Assembly (NCBI RefSeq): GCF_002081825.1
Contig: NZ_MUKU01000019.1
Location: 31,230 to 95,229 of the forward strand
DNA length: 64,000 bases
Reading direction: 5' to 3'
DNA from: Chromobacterium haemolyticum
GTDB lineage: Bacteria > Pseudomonadota > Gammaproteobacteria > Burkholderiales > Chromobacteriaceae
The notes under the pieces were generated by a model, which saw only the letters and a list, made by a program, of their open reading frames with translations, had not been told where the DNA came from and did no database searches. The first letter of the stretch is position 1. Each line of letters opens with the position of its first letter. A program made the position numbers and the translations under genes. This document shows positions 52,950 through 60,668 of the stretch, piece after piece.

Positions 52950-52974
52950 AGGCCAGGCTGCTGCCTGGCCTTTT
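52950..52974 (+). terminator. Rho-independent terminator after the aminotransferase operon
   Basis: GGCCAGGC (52951-52958), TGCT loop, GCCTGGCC (52963-52970), then TTTTCATTT. It begins 23 bp after the stop. Confidence 0.9.
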
Positions 52975-53063
52975 CATTTGAAAACTTGGAAAAATCTGAC
53001 GAGAAAACCACCAAACCAAGCTATTCGCCACTTAGAACAGCTTTGCATCAAACGATGCCGCCT

Positions 53064-53387
53064 CTATTCAGCGGAATAAGCCAGCCTGTCCCTGAGACGG
53101 GCGATGATGTCCATTCGCTCATGCAAGACGGCAAGAATCAAAGCCGGACCGTTCACCCGAGGAAGACAGAAAATGTAATGGCGCCCAGCCGCCTTCACCC
53201 TTAAGCCGGGAAGCAGCGAACTCATATCCTTGAACACCCCTTTGCCAGTTGCCACAGCGGCGGCGGCCTTCTCGATCTGCTCGATATAGGTCCGACACTG
53301 CGAATCGCCCCAGTGCTTAGCGGTGTAGCGAGCGAGCTCTCGAATATCGGCGGCGGCGCTCTTGGTAAGGATATAAGGCCTGCTCAC
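53064..53387 (-). CDS. parE: ParE-type toxin of a type II toxin-antitoxin pair
   Basis: A 107-residue RelE/ParE-fold protein. YILTKSAAADIRELARYTAKHWG is the usual N-terminal helix pair, and VKAAGRHYIFCLPRVNGPALILAVLHERMD the beta-sheet half ending near the conserved Arg-rich tail (IIARLRDRL). ParE toxins poison DNA gyrase; RelE relatives cleave mRNA. The start overlaps the antitoxin stop by ATGA. No other gene in the 136 bp on its 3' side. Confidence 0.85.
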   Translation of the reverse strand: MSRPYILTKSAAADIRELARYTAKHWGDSQCRTYIEQIEKAAAAVATGKGVFKDMSSLLPGLRVKAAGRHYIFCLPRVNGPALILAVLHERMDIIARLRDRLAYSAE

Positions 53388-53638
53388 TCAGACTTGCTCG
53401 ATGCCAGCGCTTCACCGGCAATATCGGTGATGCTGCGGTCGATCACCTCCCCCCTCTGCGCCTCGGCCATGCGGAGGGCCAGCAGCGCTTTCAAATCTTC
53501 AAGCGCCTGGCCCTCGTCGGATGCCGAAGGAAACAGCCGCTCAAGAGCGTACTGCTTGATCGTTTTACCTTGCAACGCGGCCGCAGCCTTGAGAGCCTGG
53601 TGCTGCTGCTCGGTCACATCAATGGTCAAACGACTCAT
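53384..53638 (-). CDS. parD: ParD-like antitoxin
   Basis: An 84-residue protein with an N-terminal ribbon-helix-helix-type segment (SRLTIDVTEQQHQALKAAAALQGKTIKQYALERLF) and a flexible acidic C-terminus for toxin binding. It is the upstream gene of the pair and overlaps the toxin start by four bases, the classic order for translationally coupled antitoxin and toxin. Such proteins repress their own promoter, which would lie just upstream near 53640-53690, an AT-rich stretch. Confidence 0.83.
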   Translation of the reverse strand: MSRLTIDVTEQQHQALKAAAALQGKTIKQYALERLFPSASDEGQALEDLKALLALRMAEAQRGEVIDRSITDIAGEALASSKSE

Positions 53639-53722
53639 GGCCTGTTACTCCAGATAGATAGATCAGTACCACATTATCACAAATGTGTTTTTGTGTATGA
53701 ACAAACGGCCAAAGTCCCCTCA

Positions 53723-53862
53723 GAGCCTGTTCAAAGCCTCGCGAGCAAGAGCGAGACAAGGCGAAAACGAGCGAAAAAGCGGAATGTACAAGTGGTACAT
53801 GAGCATTTTGAGCTTGTTTTTAACGCCGTATCGCCGAAGCGCAGCAGACTTTGAACAGGTTC
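53723..53862. repeat. MITE-like repeat, copy 10 (runs into the LysR coding end)
   Basis: 140 bp with perfect-looking ends GAGCCTGTTCAAAGCCTCGCGAG and AGACTTTGAACAGGTTC and TCA duplications at 53720-53722 and 53863-53865. The coding frame of the LysR gene on the minus strand continues about 14 codons into this element and stops at 53820. Confidence 0.88.
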
Positions 53863-54779
53863 TCAGGGCGGCCCTCGTCGGCAGCGCCTCCCAATAATTG
53901 CAAACACAACTCACGCACCGCCTCCGCCTTGCGCGTCAGCCTCAAGGCCTGCGGCCAGGCCAGCATGATGGGCAGCCGCGGCACCTCGTCGGCGATGTCC
54001 AGGCAGGCCAGCTTGCCGCCGCCGTAAGCCACGTCCACCTCCGGCCGCAAATTGAGCAAGGCATAGCCGAAGCCCGCCGCCACCAGCCCGCGCGCCAGCT
54101 CGAAATTGATGGTGCGCAGCCCCACTTTCGGCTCCAGCCGCTGCTGCCGGAACAAGGACAGGAAATACTCGCGGCTGTGCGGCAGGTCCAGCAGCACCAG
54201 GGGTTCCGCCGTCAGCTCCGCCAACGACACCTTGCCGCGCCCGGCCAGTGGATGATTCGCCGCCACCAAGGCATAAGGGCGCGCGCCGGACAGCGGCAGC
54301 TTGTGCAAGCTCTCCGGCAGGCCCAGGTCGTAAGCCAAAGCCAACTCGATCCGCCCATCCGCCAGCGCCTCCCGCAGCTGCCGGGCGTCGCCCTCCAGCA
54401 AATCCACCTCCAGCTCCGGGTAAGCGTCGCGCAAAGCGGACAACAGCCGCGGCAGCAGGATGGGCGCGATAGTGGTGAAACAACCCAGCGTCACCCGGCC
54501 GCGCAAGGACTGGCTGATCTCCTGCGCCTGCGGCGTCAACTCCTCCGCCTGCTTCAGCAACTGACGCGCGGCGGCGATGAAGCTGCGCCCGGCCGGCGTC
54601 AGCGACACCCCGCGCGCGTGGTGGCGCATGAACAGCTGCAGGCCGAACACCTCCTCCAACTGGGCGATGGCGCTGGACACGCCGGGCTGCGACGTGTGCA
54701 GCGCCTTGGCCGCCGCGGTGACGCTGCCGTGATCCGCCACGGCGACCAGATAAGCCAACTGCCTCAGGGTGTATTGCAT
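53820..54779 (-). CDS. LysR-family regulator with repeat-derived C-terminus
   Basis: A 319-residue LysR regulator (HTH at 1-60: LAYLVAVADHGSVTAAAKALHTSQPGVSSAIAQLEE; effector domain 90-300). The body ends around LCLQLLGGAADEG, and the last 14 or so codons (ENLFKVCCASAIRR) are read from the inserted repeat. The original stop may have been lost or shifted. It is divergent from the flavin monooxygenase-RidA-DUF1028-M20 operon, its likely target, with 97 bp between. The protein is probably functional because only the extreme C-terminus is altered. Confidence 0.83.
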   Translation of the reverse strand: MQYTLRQLAYLVAVADHGSVTAAAKALHTSQPGVSSAIAQLEEVFGLQLFMRHHARGVSLTPAGRSFIAAARQLLKQAEELTPQAQEISQSLRGRVTLGCFTTIAPILLPRLLSALRDAYPELEVDLLEGDARQLREALADGRIELALAYDLGLPESLHKLPLSGARPYALVAANHPLAGRGKVSLAELTAEPLVLLDLPHSREYFLSLFRQQRLEPKVGLRTINFELARGLVAAGFGYALLNLRPEVDVAYGGGKLACLDIADEVPRLPIMLAWPQALRLTRKAEAVRELCLQLLGGAADEGRPENLFKVCCASAIRR

Positions 54780-54876
54780 AATTAAAAATTATTCAATGCA
54801 GACAATATAACTATTTTCCGTATCCAGCCTGGCTTCGTAGACTGCCCTTGTCAAGCACGCAACAGGAGGCGTCAAG

Positions 54877-56145
54877 ATGGCAATCGACAAGACAGACACG
54901 CTGATCATCGGCGCCGGCCAGGCCGGCATCGCCATCAGCGAACACCTCAGCCGCCACGATGTGCCCCACATCGTGCTGGAGCGCCACCGCATCGCCGAAC
55001 GCTGGCGCAGCCAACGCTGGGATTCATTGGTCTGCAACGGCCCGGCCTGGCATGACCGCTTTCCCGGCCTGGAATTCGCCGGCCTGGACCCGGACGCCTT
55101 CGCGCCCAAGGAACGCGTGGCGGACTACCTGGCCGCCTACGCCCAAAAAATCAACGCGCCCATCCTCACCGGGGTGGAGGTGCTGAAAGTCAGCCGCCAC
55201 CCGGACCGGTCCGGCTTCATCGTGGAAACCTCGGCCGGCGCCTTCCAGGCCGAGCGCGTGGTGGCCGCCACCGGCCCCTTCCAACAGCCCGTCATCCCGG
55301 CCATCGCGCCCAAGAACGACGCGCTGTTGCAAATCCACTCCGCCCACTACCGCGCGCCGGAACAACTGCCGGAGGGCGCGGTGCTAGTGGTGGGCGCCGG
55401 CTCCTCCGGCGTGCAGATCGCCGACGAACTACAACGCGCCGGCAAGCGCGTCTATCTCTCCGTGGGCGCGCACAACCGCCCGCCGCGCGCCTACCGCCAG
55501 CGCGACTTCTGCTGGTGGCTGGGCGTATTGGGCGAATGGACCGCCAGCGCCCCCAAACCGGACGCCGCCCACGTCACCATCGCCGTCAGCGGCGCACGCG
55601 GCGGCCACACCGTGGACTTTCGCGCGCTGGCGCATGAAGGCGTCACCCTGCTGGGCAGCGCCCAAGCGTTTGAGCGCGGCGCGGCCCGTTTCGCCCCGGA
55701 CCTGGCAGACAACCTCGCCCGCGGCGACGCCAACTACCTCGCCCTGCTGGCGGCGGCGGACGCCTATATCGAGCGCAACCGGCTGGACCTGCCGGAGGAG
55801 CCGACCGCGCGCCATATACCGCCGGACCCGGAATGCGTGACCCGCCCCATCCTGGAGCTGGACCTGGCCGCGGCCGGCGTCGCCAGCATCGTCTGGGCCA
55901 CCGGCTACGCCGCGGATTACAGCTGGCTGCAAGTCCCGGCCTTCAACGAACAGGGCCAGCCGCAACACCAGCGCGGCGTGTCCAGCGAGCCCGGCGTCTA
56001 CTTCCTGGGCCTGCCCTGGCTGTCCCATCGCGGCTCCTCCTTCCTCTGGGGGGTATGGCACGACGCCCGTTTCATTGCCGACCACATCGCCATCCAACGC
56101 CAATACGCCGCCTACCGCGACGCCGGCCAACGCGCACAAGCTTAA
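54877..56145 (+). CDS. Flavin-dependent monooxygenase (FMO/YUCCA-like)
   Basis: A 422-residue flavoprotein monooxygenase. It has an N-terminal FAD motif LIIGAGQAGIAISEHL (GxGxxG), a central NADPH motif LVVGAGSSGVQIADEL, and a later VWATGYAADYSWL of the ATG type. ACAGGAGGCGTCAAG precedes the ATG. It leads the operon with ridA, a DUF1028 gene and an M20 amidohydrolase. Such enzymes hydroxylate or oxidise N- or S-containing substrates; the downstream imine-handling RidA and the N-acyl hydrolase suggest a nitrogen compound, but the substrate is unknown. Confidence 0.8.
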   Translation: MAIDKTDTLIIGAGQAGIAISEHLSRHDVPHIVLERHRIAERWRSQRWDSLVCNGPAWHDRFPGLEFAGLDPDAFAPKERVADYLAAYAQKINAPILTGVEVLKVSRHPDRSGFIVETSAGAFQAERVVAATGPFQQPVIPAIAPKNDALLQIHSAHYRAPEQLPEGAVLVVGAGSSGVQIADELQRAGKRVYLSVGAHNRPPRAYRQRDFCWWLGVLGEWTASAPKPDAAHVTIAVSGARGGHTVDFRALAHEGVTLLGSAQAFERGAARFAPDLADNLARGDANYLALLAAADAYIERNRLDLPEEPTARHIPPDPECVTRPILELDLAAAGVASIVWATGYAADYSWLQVPAFNEQGQPQHQRGVSSEPGVYFLGLPWLSHRGSSFLWGVWHDARFIADHIAIQRQYAAYRDAGQRAQA

Positions 56146-56156
56146 CGGAGCCCGCC

Positions 56157-56579
56157 ATGACCCACACCCGCATCCGACCGTTCAACACCCGGCAAACCTA
56201 CCCGGAGCAAAAACTGGACAACGACCTATGTCAGGCCGTGGTGGCCGGCAATCTCGTCTTCCTGCGCGGCCAGATCGGCCAGGACCTGGACAGCCGCGAA
56301 TCCGTAGGCATAGGCGACGTGGCCGCCCAGGCCGAACAAGCGATGGCCAATGTCAAACTGCTGCTGGAAGAAGCCGGCAGCGAACTGGGCGACATCTGCA
56401 AAATCGTGATCTACCTCACCGACCCGCGCTACCGCGAAGCCGTTTATCTGGTGGTGGGCCGATGGCTGAAAGGCGTCTACCCGGTATCCACCGGCCTGGT
56501 GGTGTCGGCGCTGGCGCGCCCGGAATGGCTGGTGGAAATCGACGTCACCGCCGTCATCCCCCAGGAGCGCCGCGGATGA
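56157..56579 (+). CDS. RidA-family (YjgF) protein
   Basis: A 140-residue RidA-superfamily protein. Core segments are AVVAGNLVFLRGQIGQDLDSRESVGIGDVAAQAEQAMANVKLLLEEAGSELGDICKIVIYLTDPRYREAVYLVVGRWL and STGLVVSALARPEWLVEIDVTAVIP. RidA proteins hydrolyse reactive enamines and imines; the canonical catalytic Arg usually sits near the end in the A-R-P-E-W-like segment, and an Arg is present there. The start lies 11 bp after the monooxygenase and its stop overlaps the next gene by ATGA. It may remove an imine made by the monooxygenase. Confidence 0.83.
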   Translation: MTHTRIRPFNTRQTYPEQKLDNDLCQAVVAGNLVFLRGQIGQDLDSRESVGIGDVAAQAEQAMANVKLLLEEAGSELGDICKIVIYLTDPRYREAVYLVVGRWLKGVYPVSTGLVVSALARPEWLVEIDVTAVIPQERRG

Positions 56580-57250
56580 CCTTCTCCATCGCGGCCCGCT
56601 GCCGGGACAGCGGCATGGTGGGCGTCGCCATCGCCTCCTCCAGCATCTGCGTGGCCAGCCGTTGCGCCCATGTGCGCGCCGGCGTGGGCGCCGCGCTGAG
56701 CCAGAACGTGAGCAACCCGCTGCTGGGCCCGCTGGCGCTGGAACTGATGGCGACGGGCGGCGCAGACGACGCGCTGCGCGCCGGCCTGCTGGCGGCGGAC
56801 CCTCACCTGGAGTGGCGGCAACTGGTGCTGGCCCCGCTTCAAGGCCGGCCGCAAGTGATCACCGGCCGGCACGCACTGGGCCTGCATGGCGCCACCACCG
56901 GCCGCGACTGCGCCGCCGGCGGCAACCTGCTGGCCACGGCCGAACTGCCCCAAGCCATGGTGGCTGCCTACGAGGCCGCCGGCGGCGGCCTGCCGGAACG
57001 CCTGCTGGCGGCGCTGCAAGCCGCGGTGGACGCGGGCGGAGAGGCCGGCCCCATCCATTCCGCCTGCCTGCTGGCCACAGCCGATACCGCCTGGCCGGCC
57101 ATCAATCTGCGCATAGACTGGAGCGACGGCCAACCCGTGGCGGAACTGGCCGAGCTGTGGCGGCGCTACCAGCCGCAAATGGACGCCTACCTTGCCCGGG
57201 CGCTGACCCCGCAGCATGCGCCCAGCTACGGCGTGGCGGGAGACCCATGA
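56576..57250 (+). CDS. DUF1028 family protein
   Basis: A 224-residue DUF1028 (Ntn-hydrolase-like) protein. The start MTFSIAARCRDSGMVGVAIASSSICVASRCAHVRAGVGAALSQNVSNP is characteristic of the family: a processed-looking beta-strand start like that of Ntn hydrolases, although the mechanism is not proven. It overlaps ridA by four bases and the amidohydrolase by four, so all are coupled. Family members commonly cluster with amidohydrolases and RidA genes in nitrogen-compound operons. Confidence 0.8.
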   Translation: MTFSIAARCRDSGMVGVAIASSSICVASRCAHVRAGVGAALSQNVSNPLLGPLALELMATGGADDALRAGLLAADPHLEWRQLVLAPLQGRPQVITGRHALGLHGATTGRDCAAGGNLLATAELPQAMVAAYEAAGGGLPERLLAALQAAVDAGGEAGPIHSACLLATADTAWPAINLRIDWSDGQPVAELAELWRRYQPQMDAYLARALTPQHAPSYGVAGDP

Positions 57251-58422
57251 TGCAACGCTACAGCTCGCTGGCCATGCTGGAGCGGCTGGTCGGCTTCGAC
57301 ACCGTCAGCCACCTCTCCAACCTGGAACTGATCCACTTTGTGCGCGACTACCTGGCCGGCTGGGGCATCTCCAGCCAGCTGATCCGCAGCGAAGACGGCG
57401 GCAAGGCCAACCTCTACGCCACCATCGGCCCCGCGGACCGGGGCGGCGTGATGCTGGCCGGCCACACCGACGTGGTGCCGGTGGACGGCCAAGCCTGGAG
57501 CGGCGACCCCTTCCGCCTCCAAGTTCGGGACCAGCGCGCCTACGGCCGCGGCAGCGCCGACATGAAAGGCTTCATCGCCGCCGTGCTGGCCGCCGTGCCG
57601 GACTTCGCCGCCGCCGGGCTCTGCACCCCGCTGCACATTGCGCTGAGCTACGACGAAGAAATCGGCTGCATCGGCGTGCGCCGGCTGCTGGACGTGCTGG
57701 GCGGGCTGCCGGCCTTGCCCAGAATGGCCATCGTCGGCGAACCCACCCTCATGCGCGTGGTAGCCGCCCACAAGGGCAAGCTCGCCTACCACGTGCGCCT
57801 GCGCGGCAAGTCCGGGCACTCCAGCCTGCCCCAAGCCGGCGTCAATGCCGTGGAATACGCGGCGGAACTCATCGTCTTCATCCGCCAACTGGCGCGCCGG
57901 CGCGCGGCGGAAGGCCCGTTCGACCCGCTCTACCCCGCGCCCCACACCACCCTGCACGTGGGCGCCATGCGCGGCGGCACCGCGCTCAACATCATCCCCG
58001 AGCACAGCGAATTCGAATTTGAAATCCGCCACCTGCCGGAAGACGAGCCGCAAACGCTGCTGTCCGCCATCATGGACTTTGCCCGCCAACAACTGCTGCC
58101 CGCCATGCGCGCCGTGGACCCCGACGCCGACATCGTCTTCACCGAACGCAGCGCCTACCCCGGCCTGCTCACCGCGCCGGACGCCGAGGTGGTGTGCTTC
58201 GCCCAATCGCTGCTGGGCGACGCCCGCGCGCCGGCCAAGGTTTCCTTCGGCACCGAAGCCGGACTGTTCTCCCAACAAGCCGGCATCCCCGCCGTGGTGC
58301 TGGGCCCCGGCAGCATCGCCCAGGCGCACCAGCCGGACGAATGGCTGGCGCTGGAACAACTGAGCGCCTGCGACAAGCTGCTCGACGCCCTGCGGCGGCG
58401 GCTGAGCGAGCCCGCCCCCTGA
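57247..58422 (+). CDS. M20-family N-acyl amidohydrolase (ArgE/acetylornithine deacetylase-like)
   Basis: A 391-residue metallo-amidohydrolase. Metal-site segments are VMLAGHTDVVPVDGQAWSGDPF (His, Asp), the catalytic Glu in SYDEEIGCIG, and MAIVGEPT; the lid domain contains HKGKLAYHVRLRGKSGHSS. It resembles ArgE, which removes acetyl from acetylornithine, but the setting behind a monooxygenase argues for a catabolic N-acyl substrate rather than arginine synthesis. Two in-frame ATGs (57247, 57250) occur; the first overlaps the preceding stop. No clear terminator follows. Confidence 0.83.
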   Translation: MMQRYSSLAMLERLVGFDTVSHLSNLELIHFVRDYLAGWGISSQLIRSEDGGKANLYATIGPADRGGVMLAGHTDVVPVDGQAWSGDPFRLQVRDQRAYGRGSADMKGFIAAVLAAVPDFAAAGLCTPLHIALSYDEEIGCIGVRRLLDVLGGLPALPRMAIVGEPTLMRVVAAHKGKLAYHVRLRGKSGHSSLPQAGVNAVEYAAELIVFIRQLARRRAAEGPFDPLYPAPHTTLHVGAMRGGTALNIIPEHSEFEFEIRHLPEDEPQTLLSAIMDFARQQLLPAMRAVDPDADIVFTERSAYPGLLTAPDAEVVCFAQSLLGDARAPAKVSFGTEAGLFSQQAGIPAVVLGPGSIAQAHQPDEWLALEQLSACDKLLDALRRRLSEPAP

Positions 58423-59149
58423 CCCTAATCCGGCCGCGTCGGAACCTTCTCGCGCTTGCGAAAGCATGCACCTGGCCGGCCGCCATGTGTGCTAGCTCAT
58501 CCAGCTCTTCCGGCTGGAGGTGCCGACCGACACGCTCAGCACAATGCTGTCCACGCTGGCCTAGCTACAAACACGACCAGAACCGCCGCAACAGCAGGCC
58601 GGCGGCTACCTGCTGACCAGCCACATCCGCGCCGCCAATCTGCAGCAATTGCAACGGCTGCCGCCACCGTTGACCGGTGGTGAAAGCATGCTGGAAGCCG
58701 CATTCGACCGCTACGCGGCAGTGCAAGGCACCACCCAAACGCCCGCGCGTCACCTCCCGCCAGCAGCATCGGCCGGAAACAACTGCGACCCGCTAAGCCC
58801 GCCAATCCTAGCGCTTCAAATATCAGCAAAATGTTCCCCTTATGGATTTTTCCCAGCCTTATGCGGAGCTAGCACGCTCCTGGCTGCAAAACTATCACGG
58901 ACAAGACCTCCATCGCAGATCTCTCTCTGTAGATCAAGGTATCGACCTCACACCATCACTAGGAGAATGAAAGATATGCTGCGTAGCACAAAACTGACAA
59001 TTTGCAACAAAACAACAAAGCCACATAAATATTCGTCGCTATTTCGCAAATTTTTGACATCTCAACATTCAGACACATACAGTGGAATTGCCGCAAAAAT
59101 ATGCGGATGTTATTAAATATGTATATATCAAACCACAAAGGAGAAATAA
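58423..59149. other. Gene-free transition from GC-rich chromosome to AT-rich cassette
   Basis: The first 400 bp read like decayed coding sequence (broken frame around 58490-58760 with stops); I could not recognise its source. A 42-codon frame at 58842-58970 (MDFSQPYAELARSWLQ...) has no ribosome site and may be a remnant. From about 58970 the sequence becomes AT-rich. TTGCCG (59088-59093) and TATTAA (59111-59116), 17 bp apart, are a plausible promoter for the peptide gene at 59150; TTGACA at 59054 with TACAGT 18 bp later is an alternative. Confidence 0.5.
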
Positions 59150-59314
59150 ATGGATTACACAACGAAAAATGCCACAAACAATGCCAAAGGCATTGAAACA
59201 AGTTTAAATATTCCAAACTTAGGCTATGAAGTTGCTCCAGCAGGGGAGTCCGACTCAGTTGGCGGTTTACCATGCGCCGCAGCTGCCGTCGTTTTGATTG
59301 TTTGGCCGCTCTGA
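59150..59314 (+). CDS. Small peptide gene, candidate RiPP precursor
   Basis: A 54-residue peptide in AT-rich DNA, preceded by an excellent ribosome site (AAAGGAG, six bases before the ATG). The N-terminal 37 residues are polar (MDYTTKNATNNAKGIETS..., PNLGYEVAPAGESDSV), followed by Gly38-Gly39 and a short hydrophobic end LPCAAAAVVLIVWPL. A leader with double-glycine-like cleavage and a 15-residue core is the natural reading, with modifiable residues Cys42, Trp52 and Pro53. It is the first gene of a co-directional set including two cupin-like proteins and an ABC exporter. No known RiPP class was recognised, so function is inferred from position and shape. Confidence 0.6.
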   Translation: MDYTTKNATNNAKGIETSLNIPNLGYEVAPAGESDSVGGLPCAAAAVVLIVWPL

Positions 59315-59345
59315 ATCTAGCCAAGCGGTCGGAGCATTAGCTAAT

Positions 59346-59374
59346 GGAGCATGTACTGGCAACAGTCATGCTCC
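59346..59374 (+). other. Stable hairpin between the peptide gene and the downstream operon
   Basis: GGAGCATG-T-ACTG-GCAA-CAGT-CATGCTCC: a 12 bp stem with one bulged T and a GCAA tetraloop, without a following T run. In many bacteriocin and RiPP operons a stem-loop at this place adjusts the ratio of precursor to machinery; whether it terminates, pauses or stabilises is not evident. Confidence 0.55.
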
Positions 59375-59413
59375 AAACATAGCAACAATTATATTCTTGC
59401 AAATATATTTAAT

Positions 59414-59839
59414 ATGAACGCACTAACAATAGTACTACTTGGGATGATTGAAATGTGGATTGCCATACCAGTTGGCATAAAATTTGGCGTACCAATGTCA
59501 CTAACCATTCCTCTTGCTTGCATCGGAGCACTGCTAGGAATTTATATTACTTCACTTCTAGGTGAAAAAGCTCATCTCACAATTATCAAATACTTCTCAA
59601 TCAATTCAAAATCAGGAAACAGTTTAGCTGAACGTTTTTACCGAAATTATGGAGAAATTTTCTTTGCAGTGATCGGCCCACTAGCTATTGGTGCCACGCT
59701 ATCAAGCGCCATTGCTGCAACACTCGGATTAAAACGTAGCAAAATCATCTACTACATGTCCACCTCTGTCATACTTTGGTCTATTGTTATCTGGCTTGCT
59801 TACCAATTATTCAATTTTACCTGGAGGCCTCATGTTTAG
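59414..59839 (+). CDS. Small multidrug-export-like membrane protein
   Basis: A 141-residue membrane protein with four or so hydrophobic segments. LLGMIEMWIAIPVGIKFGVP resembles the Glu- and Pro-containing first helix of the small multidrug export family (PF06695 type); later segments are IPLACIGALLGIYITSLL, IFFAVIGPLAIGATLSSAIAATLG and MSTSVILWSIVIWLAYQLF. No clear ribosome site precedes the ATG at 59414, so an alternative start at about 59351 cannot be excluded. It overlaps the next gene by 8 bp. In this cassette it could help peptide export or self-protection. Confidence 0.6.
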   Translation: MNALTIVLLGMIEMWIAIPVGIKFGVPMSLTIPLACIGALLGIYITSLLGEKAHLTIIKYFSINSKSGNSLAERFYRNYGEIFFAVIGPLAIGATLSSAIAATLGLKRSKIIYYMSTSVILWSIVIWLAYQLFNFTWRPHV

Positions 59840-60668
59840 CAGAGACCAAATCTCTCAGAAATTAATCTCACTAACCAATCTAGCAAAAGACAACTTTAAC
59901 TTACTACAACCTCACTTCTTGGATCTATACCGCTCCACTCCTCACTCAGGCTTACTAAACACCCAATTAACCTACATTCTAAACAATCCAGAATATGAAA
60001 ATTCAGAATGGGACACAGAAGGATGGACTCTATTTAAGAATAAGATTTTGACACTTAAATACTTTCACTACACCCGAACAAGCAAGGCCTTATACTCATA
60101 TCCATTTAATATCTTCCTTGGCATTATTGGGTCAAACTCCCTCCCCTACAAAAAATATAATCTCCCCGCGTCAATGAAGCATGATCAATTCAATCCTAAG
60201 CTTCAATTAGACTTGAATAATGTCGAACACTGTGTACTGGCACCTGGCGAGGTACTCTATGTCAACGCACAACGATATCTGTACGATTTTCAGCCATCCC
60301 ATCAGTGTATTGCATTTAAACTGTACTCACCATTTACTTGCCTACAATGGATGTTTGATCGTACCAATGGACACGCCATACAAGCAATTGCTGCAAGCCA
60401 AGCAAGCTCAGAACTCATGTCTATCGCATCAGCAATGACAGAAATGCCTACATCTGAAACAATTTTCACTCTTCATGAGTTAGCAAAACACCATGATTTC
60501 TTTATTCGATGGCACGCATTACAACAAATCGCAAAATTATCACGAGAAACAGCCATTCAATTATTGAAAAAATTCAGCCACGACCCACACCCCCAGATAT
60601 GCATTATGGCGCAGTCTTTCCTATCCACGATAGAACAATCTCAACAAAGACAACAACATGGCTTATAG
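59832..60668 (+). CDS. Unknown protein with cupin-like fold and helical-repeat C-terminus (partner A)
   Basis: A 278-residue soluble protein not recognised as a known family. It shares layout with the next gene: an N-terminal helical part, a beta-rich core (DLNNVEHCVLAPGEVLYVNAQR, FQPSHQCIAFKLYSPF) aligning with LNFLERTQLPVGKVMIYRPH in the neighbour, and a C-terminal HEAT-like helical repeat (DFFIRWHALQQIAKLSRETAIQLLKKF). The HxH and second His seen in partner B are not conserved, so it may be a non-catalytic partner. CTGGAGGCCTC precedes the ATG and it overlaps genes on both sides. AT-rich codon use like the whole cassette. Confidence 0.6.
   Translation: MFSRDQISQKLISLTNLAKDNFNLLQPHFLDLYRSTPHSGLLNTQLTYILNNPEYENSEWDTEGWTLFKNKILTLKYFHYTRTSKALYSYPFNIFLGIIGSNSLPYKKYNLPASMKHDQFNPKLQLDLNNVEHCVLAPGEVLYVNAQRYLYDFQPSHQCIAFKLYSPFTCLQWMFDRTNGHAIQAIAASQASSELMSIASAMTEMPTSETIFTLHELAKHHDFFIRWHALQQIAKLSRETAIQLLKKFSHDPHPQICIMAQSFLSTIEQSQQRQQHGL

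Noticed and set aside
5210..53862. Repeats as CRISPR or REP elements
   Set aside because: Copies are single, scattered, about 140 bp with terminal inverted repeats and TNA flanks; there are no regularly spaced units or cas genes, and they are larger than REP sequences.
58842..58970. 42-codon frame MDFSQPYAELARSW... as a second small peptide gene
   Set aside because: No ribosome-binding site and it adjoins decayed coding sequence; more likely a remnant than a precursor peptide, though not excluded.
58959..59324. Minus-strand 121-codon frame opposite the peptide gene
   Set aside because: No ribosome site, atypical Cys/Leu/Phe composition, and it is antisense to a frame with an excellent ribosome site; judged a shadow.
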